From NCBI GenBank assembly GCA_034433615.1, contig DAOUAJ010000418.1, positions 1 to 8,811 of the forward strand: 8,811 nt of DNA. Direction: 5' to 3'. This DNA is from DAOUAJ01 sp034433615 (lineage in GTDB: Bacteria > Chloroflexota > Anaerolineae > DUEN01). The notes below the pieces were generated by a model. The model was not told the origin of the DNA and searched no databases. It worked only from the letters and a program-made list of their open reading frames with translations. A program made the translations under genes and the position numbers. Below, piece after piece: positions 5,856 to 8,811 of the stretch; the first letter of the stretch is position 1; each line of letters starts with the position of its first letter.

Positions 5856-6926
5856 ATGGCTAAGCTCATCAGCGTGCTCCTGTTTGCAGTAGTCGTAGGC
5901 GGTGGCGTGGTTGCGTTGCTGGCCGGGGCAACGGGACGACGTAGCCCACGGGGCCCCAACTGGCGTAGTTCGCTATGGGCCGGGGGTATCGTCTTTCTGG
6001 TGATATTTGGTACGCTCGGCCTCATGGACTCCTATACCCAGGTGCAATACGGCACGGTAGCCGTTGTCACTCAGTTTGGCAGAGTGACAGGCGTATTCAA
6101 GCCCGGTTTGAACTGGAAGATCCCCTTCATCCAGGATACTATCGTCTACCGCACTCAGGAGATCGTGTATGAGACGGTGGACCCGGCGGAGCTAGATGAC
6201 TCCCGGGCAGACTATAGAGACGTTGAGGTAGATACCGCTACCGCTGATGGACAGCAGATCCGGGCGCGATATACGGTGCGTTTCTTCATTGAGCCGGATC
6301 GAGCCACAGACATTGCCGAGAAGCTGGGGCCAGAAGATCGTGTAGTGGAGAAAGTGGTCAAAGCGTCCAGTCGAGTGCACGTGCGCAACATCCTTAAGCG
6401 TTACGCGGCCAGCCAGCTCTACTCTGGCAACGTCGAGGCGGCTCAGTCAGAGATCGAGGAACGGCTACACAACGAGTTCAGTAAGACGGGATTGGAATTG
6501 ACCTTCTTCGGGTTGCGTTCCATCGTCTTTACTGACGCCTACAAGGAGGCCGTCGAGAAAAAACAGATCGAGGCTGAGAACATCAAAACTAAGGAAAATC
6601 TGGCCAAGCAAGCCGAGTTTGAAAAGCAGCGTACCATCACCCAGGCTCAAGCTGAGGCGGAACGACAACGTCTGGAACGCATCGGCATCGCCCAGGGCGA
6701 GGCAGAATCCATTCGGGTGAAGGCCATCGCCGAGGCAGATGCCATCAGGCTAAAGGCGGAGGCGCAAGCCGAGGCCAATCGGAAGATTGCGGCCAGTCTC
6801 ACACCCGAGATGATCCAATGGCAGGCCATACAAGCCTGGACTGGTAACTACCCTCTGGTCCTGGGAACCACAGGGCAGTTCATCCTGCCTGGCGATCTGT
6901 TCACACGGTCGGTCGGCTCTCGATGA
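5856..6926 (+). CDS. Membrane-anchored SPFH/prohibitin-like (Band 7) protein
   Basis: Member of the SPFH superfamily (stomatin/prohibitin/flotillin/HflK-C), which assembles into membrane-bound rings or scaffolds and often controls membrane proteases. Length is 356 aa. Two hydrophobic helices (~5-23 and ~40-56) precede the SPFH domain, which starts at the typical VQYGTVAVVTQFGRV (63-77), continues through FKPGLNWKIPFIQD (81-94) and reaches about residue 230. A long Ala/Glu/Gln-rich coiled coil covers ~230-312 with repeated EAE/QAEAE runs. The tail WTGNYPLVLGTTGQFILPGD (~328-347) is prohibitin-like. It is closer in style to prohibitin/HflK-type proteins than to FloA. No NfeD or partner HflK/HflC gene adjoins it, and the target protease, if any, is not in the window. 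An own promoter is not obvious in the 146-nt gap upstream. Confidence 0.93.
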   Translation: MAKLISVLLFAVVVGGGVVALLAGATGRRSPRGPNWRSSLWAGGIVFLVIFGTLGLMDSYTQVQYGTVAVVTQFGRVTGVFKPGLNWKIPFIQDTIVYRTQEIVYETVDPAELDDSRADYRDVEVDTATADGQQIRARYTVRFFIEPDRATDIAEKLGPEDRVVEKVVKASSRVHVRNILKRYAASQLYSGNVEAAQSEIEERLHNEFSKTGLELTFFGLRSIVFTDAYKEAVEKKQIEAENIKTKENLAKQAEFEKQRTITQAQAEAERQRLERIGIAQGEAESIRVKAIAEADAIRLKAEAQAEANRKIAASLTPEMIQWQAIQAWTGNYPLVLGTTGQFILPGDLFTRSVGSR

Positions 6927-6940
6927 CCCGGCGGGAGCGG

Positions 6941-6966
6941 GGTTGATCCATTGACAGGGATCAGCC
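6941..6966. promoter_or_regulatory. Inverted repeat enclosing the -35 box (possible operator)
   Basis: GGTTGATCC (6941-6949) pairs with GGATCAGCC (6958-6966) over nine positions, one of them G-U, with an 8-nt loop that contains the TTGACA hexamer. The symmetry around the -35 box suggests a repressor or activator site for the downstream gene. It might instead be the stem of a terminator for the SPFH gene, but no T-tract follows, so a binding site is the better reading. This is inference. Confidence 0.45.
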
Positions 6967-6980
6967 TAGGATGCTAAAAT
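6951..6980 (+). promoter_or_regulatory. Sigma70-type promoter for the eRF1-like gene
   Basis: A perfect -35 box TTGACA (6951-6956) is separated by 18 nt from TAAAAT (6975-6980), which matches TATAAT at five of six positions and carries an extended -10 TGC directly before it (6972-6974). Transcription would start near 6987, giving a leader of about 25 nt before the ATG at 7012. It is the strongest promoter-like sequence in the window and implies that the downstream gene starts a new transcript. Confidence 0.75.
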
Positions 6981-7011
6981 TAGGACGATCAGTGCGACGA
7001 AGGGGGTTATC

Positions 7012-8091
7012 ATGATTGACGAACAAGCCATTCAAGAACTCGTGAGTTTCCAGAGCGGTGACGCCTCTGTGTTGAGCCTCTACCTCAACGTTGATCCTCA
7101 CCGGCGTACGCGTGAGAAGTATAAGCTGGCCTTACGCCGCCTCCTGGAAAGCGTAGCCGGCCAGGCTGATCCCAGGGACGTTGCTCAAGTGGAGCGATAC
7201 ATTGATCTGGAGTACAATCGGCAGGGAAAGGCGGTGGCTTGCTTTAGCTGTCAGGCTCAGGATTTTTGGCGGCCTTTCCCTCTGCTCATCTCACGAGAAG
7301 ATCTGGTTTTCGTGGGAGATCGTCCGTATGTCAAACCACTTACGGATATAATGGATCGGTACGCGGTCGCGTTGGTTAATCGCGAGGGTGCCCGGCTGTT
7401 TGTCTTCCACATGGGTGCCTTGCAGGAAGCGACCGAGATGACCGGTGAAGACATCAAACGTCATCGGGCGGGCGGCTGGGCGGCTCAACGTTACCAGAGA
7501 CACGAAGACCAGGCGGCTCAACGCAACCTGCGCGAGGCAGCAGATCTGACGACCACTTTTTGTCGCCAGCACAAGTGTGGTTATCTGATCCTGGGAGGGA
7601 CGGAAATCAACGTGGCGCAATTCGAGGAGCTGCTGCCTGAGCCCCTGCGAGAGCAGGTCGTCGGCCGCATCACCCTCGATAAAGACGCAGCACCCACGGA
7701 GGTCGGAGAGAAATCAGCGGAAGTTGTACAGGCTTATCTTGCCCGGCGCGAGGCTGCGCTGGTAGATGGAATGATCACTGCGGCCGCTAAGGGCGGAGCT
7801 GCTGCGATAGGATTGGCTGATACCCTGGGGGTCCTGCACGCCGGTCGGCTCCGACATCTGGTGGTAGAACAGGGGTTCCGTGCCCCCGCCTATCGTTGCG
7901 AGGATTGTGGCTATATGACGGTGGAGCCAGCAGAACGATGTACTTTCTGTGGCGGTCACAAAGTTCTCTTGCCAGATGCCGTGGACAGCCTGATCCATCA
8001 TGCCATCAACCAGGGTGCGGAAGTGACCATCGTGGAAGAGAACGAGGCTCTGCGTCAGGCAGGTCATATCGGCGCGCTGCTGCGCTACTAG
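7012..8091 (+). CDS. Bacterial archaeo-eukaryotic release factor (eRF1/Pelota-like) homologue with GGW loop and zinc ribbon
   Basis: Homologue (359 aa) of eRF1/Pelota-type ribosome-binding factors; such bacterial proteins are candidates for ribosome rescue or hibernation (Balon and mycobacterial Rv2629 are relatives). The N-terminal part starts with VLSLYLNVDP (20-29), the mark of the bacterial families. The middle domain (~115-245) holds RAGGWAAQRYQRHED (152-166), aligning with the eRF1 GGQ loop but with W156 for the catalytic Gln; Q159 is nearby. The C-terminal domain (~247-359) contains a zinc ribbon (C296, C299, C310, C313) and ends GHIGALLRY, like eRF1. Peptide release by the classical mechanism is therefore doubtful. 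The ATG at 7012 has a strong GAAGGGGG site (6999-7006) and its own promoter. It could belong to Pfam baeRF family 10; that assignment is from memory. Its partner or trigger is not visible. Confidence 0.88.
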   Translation: MIDEQAIQELVSFQSGDASVLSLYLNVDPHRRTREKYKLALRRLLESVAGQADPRDVAQVERYIDLEYNRQGKAVACFSCQAQDFWRPFPLLISREDLVFVGDRPYVKPLTDIMDRYAVALVNREGARLFVFHMGALQEATEMTGEDIKRHRAGGWAAQRYQRHEDQAAQRNLREAADLTTTFCRQHKCGYLILGGTEINVAQFEELLPEPLREQVVGRITLDKDAAPTEVGEKSAEVVQAYLARREAALVDGMITAAAKGGAAAIGLADTLGVLHAGRLRHLVVEQGFRAPAYRCEDCGYMTVEPAERCTFCGGHKVLLPDAVDSLIHHAINQGAEVTIVEENEALRQAGHIGALLRY

Positions 8092-8136
8092 AGCATCTTG
8101 ACGCGGTTCTGACCAACCGGGAGGTTCGGAAGGCGG

Positions 8137-8811
8137 ATGGAGAAGGATGGCAGCCGGATTGCTTTGCTGTTCGGGTTCGTGCTGGCATTGGCCTTGTTCG
8201 CCGTAGCGGGCCTGGCGGCTATGTCGGCGCTCGGGTTGCTCCAACGGCGCCCAGCCGAACCCTTGCTGCGCCTGGCCACCCCTCAGCGGGCGACCCCGCT
8301 TCCATCACCCAGGCGAACTCAAACACCGACTGCCTTGACGCCTACCACCCTCCCAACGCCAACTACAATAGTGGTGATCGTCCAGCCCACGCAGTCGGTG
8401 GAGCCACCCACTGAGACGCCCACGGGCGCCCTCTCGCCTACGGACACCGCGACCGTCACCCCCTCGCCCACTGCCACCGACACGCCTACCCTCAGCCCTA
8501 CACCGACGAACACCATAACTCCCACCCCCTCGCCCTACGCAGGCCCATATCGTGCAGGCAGTGGGGCAGATTTGCACGCGCGCCACGCGTCAGCGGCGCT
8601 CCGCCTGGACGGCGAACTGAACGAATGGAACGAGGTAATCGGCCAGGACCTGAGCTACATCGTGAGCGGCGCGGAGGCCTACAGCGGGATGGCCGACATC
8701 GCCGGCACGGTGTATGCTCAATGGGATACCAGCTATCTTTACGTGGCCGCGCGCGTCTTCGATGACGTCTATGTGCAGACTCGACAGGATGACCGGATAG
8801 ACTTGGGAGAC
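8137..8811 (+). CDS. Signal-anchored Thr/Pro-rich protein with CBM9-like domain (3' end outside window)
   Basis: Partial gene, open to the window edge (225 codons, no stop). A hydrophobic segment at residues ~8-36 is a signal peptide or membrane anchor; no lipobox Cys is seen. A Thr/Pro/Ser-rich linker runs from ~48 to ~133 with repeated TPT and SPT elements and probably spans the cell wall. From ~153 a CBM9/DOMON-like beta domain begins: LRLDGELNEWNEV (155-167), DIAGTVYAQWDTSYLYVAARVFDD (within 187-210). This type of domain binds carbohydrate or other surface ligands; the ligand here is unknown. The ATG at 8137 follows GGGAGGT (8119-8125) and AAGG (8130-8133). It starts 45 nt behind the eRF1-like gene, so co-transcription is possible. 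Further domains may lie beyond the edge. Confidence 0.85.
   Translation, partial: MEKDGSRIALLFGFVLALALFAVAGLAAMSALGLLQRRPAEPLLRLATPQRATPLPSPRRTQTPTALTPTTLPTPTTIVVIVQPTQSVEPPTETPTGALSPTDTATVTPSPTATDTPTLSPTPTNTITPTPSPYAGPYRAGSGADLHARHASAALRLDGELNEWNEVIGQDLSYIVSGAEAYSGMADIAGTVYAQWDTSYLYVAARVFDDVYVQTRQDDRIDLGD

Noticed and set aside
5783..5863. Small open frame of 26 residues before the SPFH gene
   Set aside because: It has no clear ribosome binding site, no recognisable motif, and runs into the SPFH start in another frame. A leader peptide cannot be supported from this alone.
8305..8586. Antisense frames rich in Gly/Val/Arg
   Set aside because: They mirror the Thr/Pro-rich linker of the CBM9-like protein; the biased codons keep the complementary frames open.

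Overview
The window looks like an ordinary chromosomal stretch of a GC-rich bacterium, most likely a member of Chloroflexota (Anaerolineae-like). The clues are the gene order, exported proteins with long Thr/Pro linkers (LysM and CBM9-like), a stand-alone bacterial eRF1-like protein, and degenerate 7-8 nt repeat arrays between genes. The phylum call is inference from style; no rRNA or marker comparison was possible. All nine recognisable genes are on the + strand, with little space between them. I see no mobile element, CRISPR array or tRNA/rRNA gene.

Left part (1-4804): a conserved housekeeping cluster. A GatB/YqeY-domain protein (151-600) is followed, after a 126-nt gap filled by an inverted octamer array, by a membrane 7TM-HD phosphodiesterase of the PgpH/YqfF type (727-3021, predicted c-di-AMP hydrolase). 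Then come the endoribonuclease YbeY (3008-3493, overlapping by 14 nt), a small DgkA-type lipid kinase (3490-3858, ATGA overlap) and a nucleoside hydrolase (3878-4804, 19-nt gap). The order pgpH-ybeY-dgkA is the one known from Firmicutes, where cytidine deaminase usually follows; here a nucleoside hydrolase takes that place.

Right part (4805-8811): cell-envelope and ribosome-related genes. A triple-LysM lipoprotein (4909-5709) is followed by a membrane-anchored SPFH/prohibitin-like protein (5856-6926). A good sigma70-type promoter (6951-6980), whose -35 box sits in the loop of a 9-bp inverted repeat, then drives a bacterial archaeo-eukaryotic release factor homologue (7012-8091). This protein has a GGW rather than GGQ loop and a four-cysteine zinc ribbon. 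The window ends inside a signal-anchored, Thr/Pro-rich protein with a CBM9-like domain (8137 to beyond 8811).

The two points most worth following are: (1) the eRF1-like protein, which lacks the catalytic glutamine triplet and may be a ribosome-rescue or Balon-type hibernation factor under a possibly regulated promoter; (2) three separate intergenic arrays of 7- or 8-nt degenerate units (66-128, 602-698, 4847-4897), different in sequence but each switching to the reverse complement partway along. I see no clearly new multi-gene system in the window.
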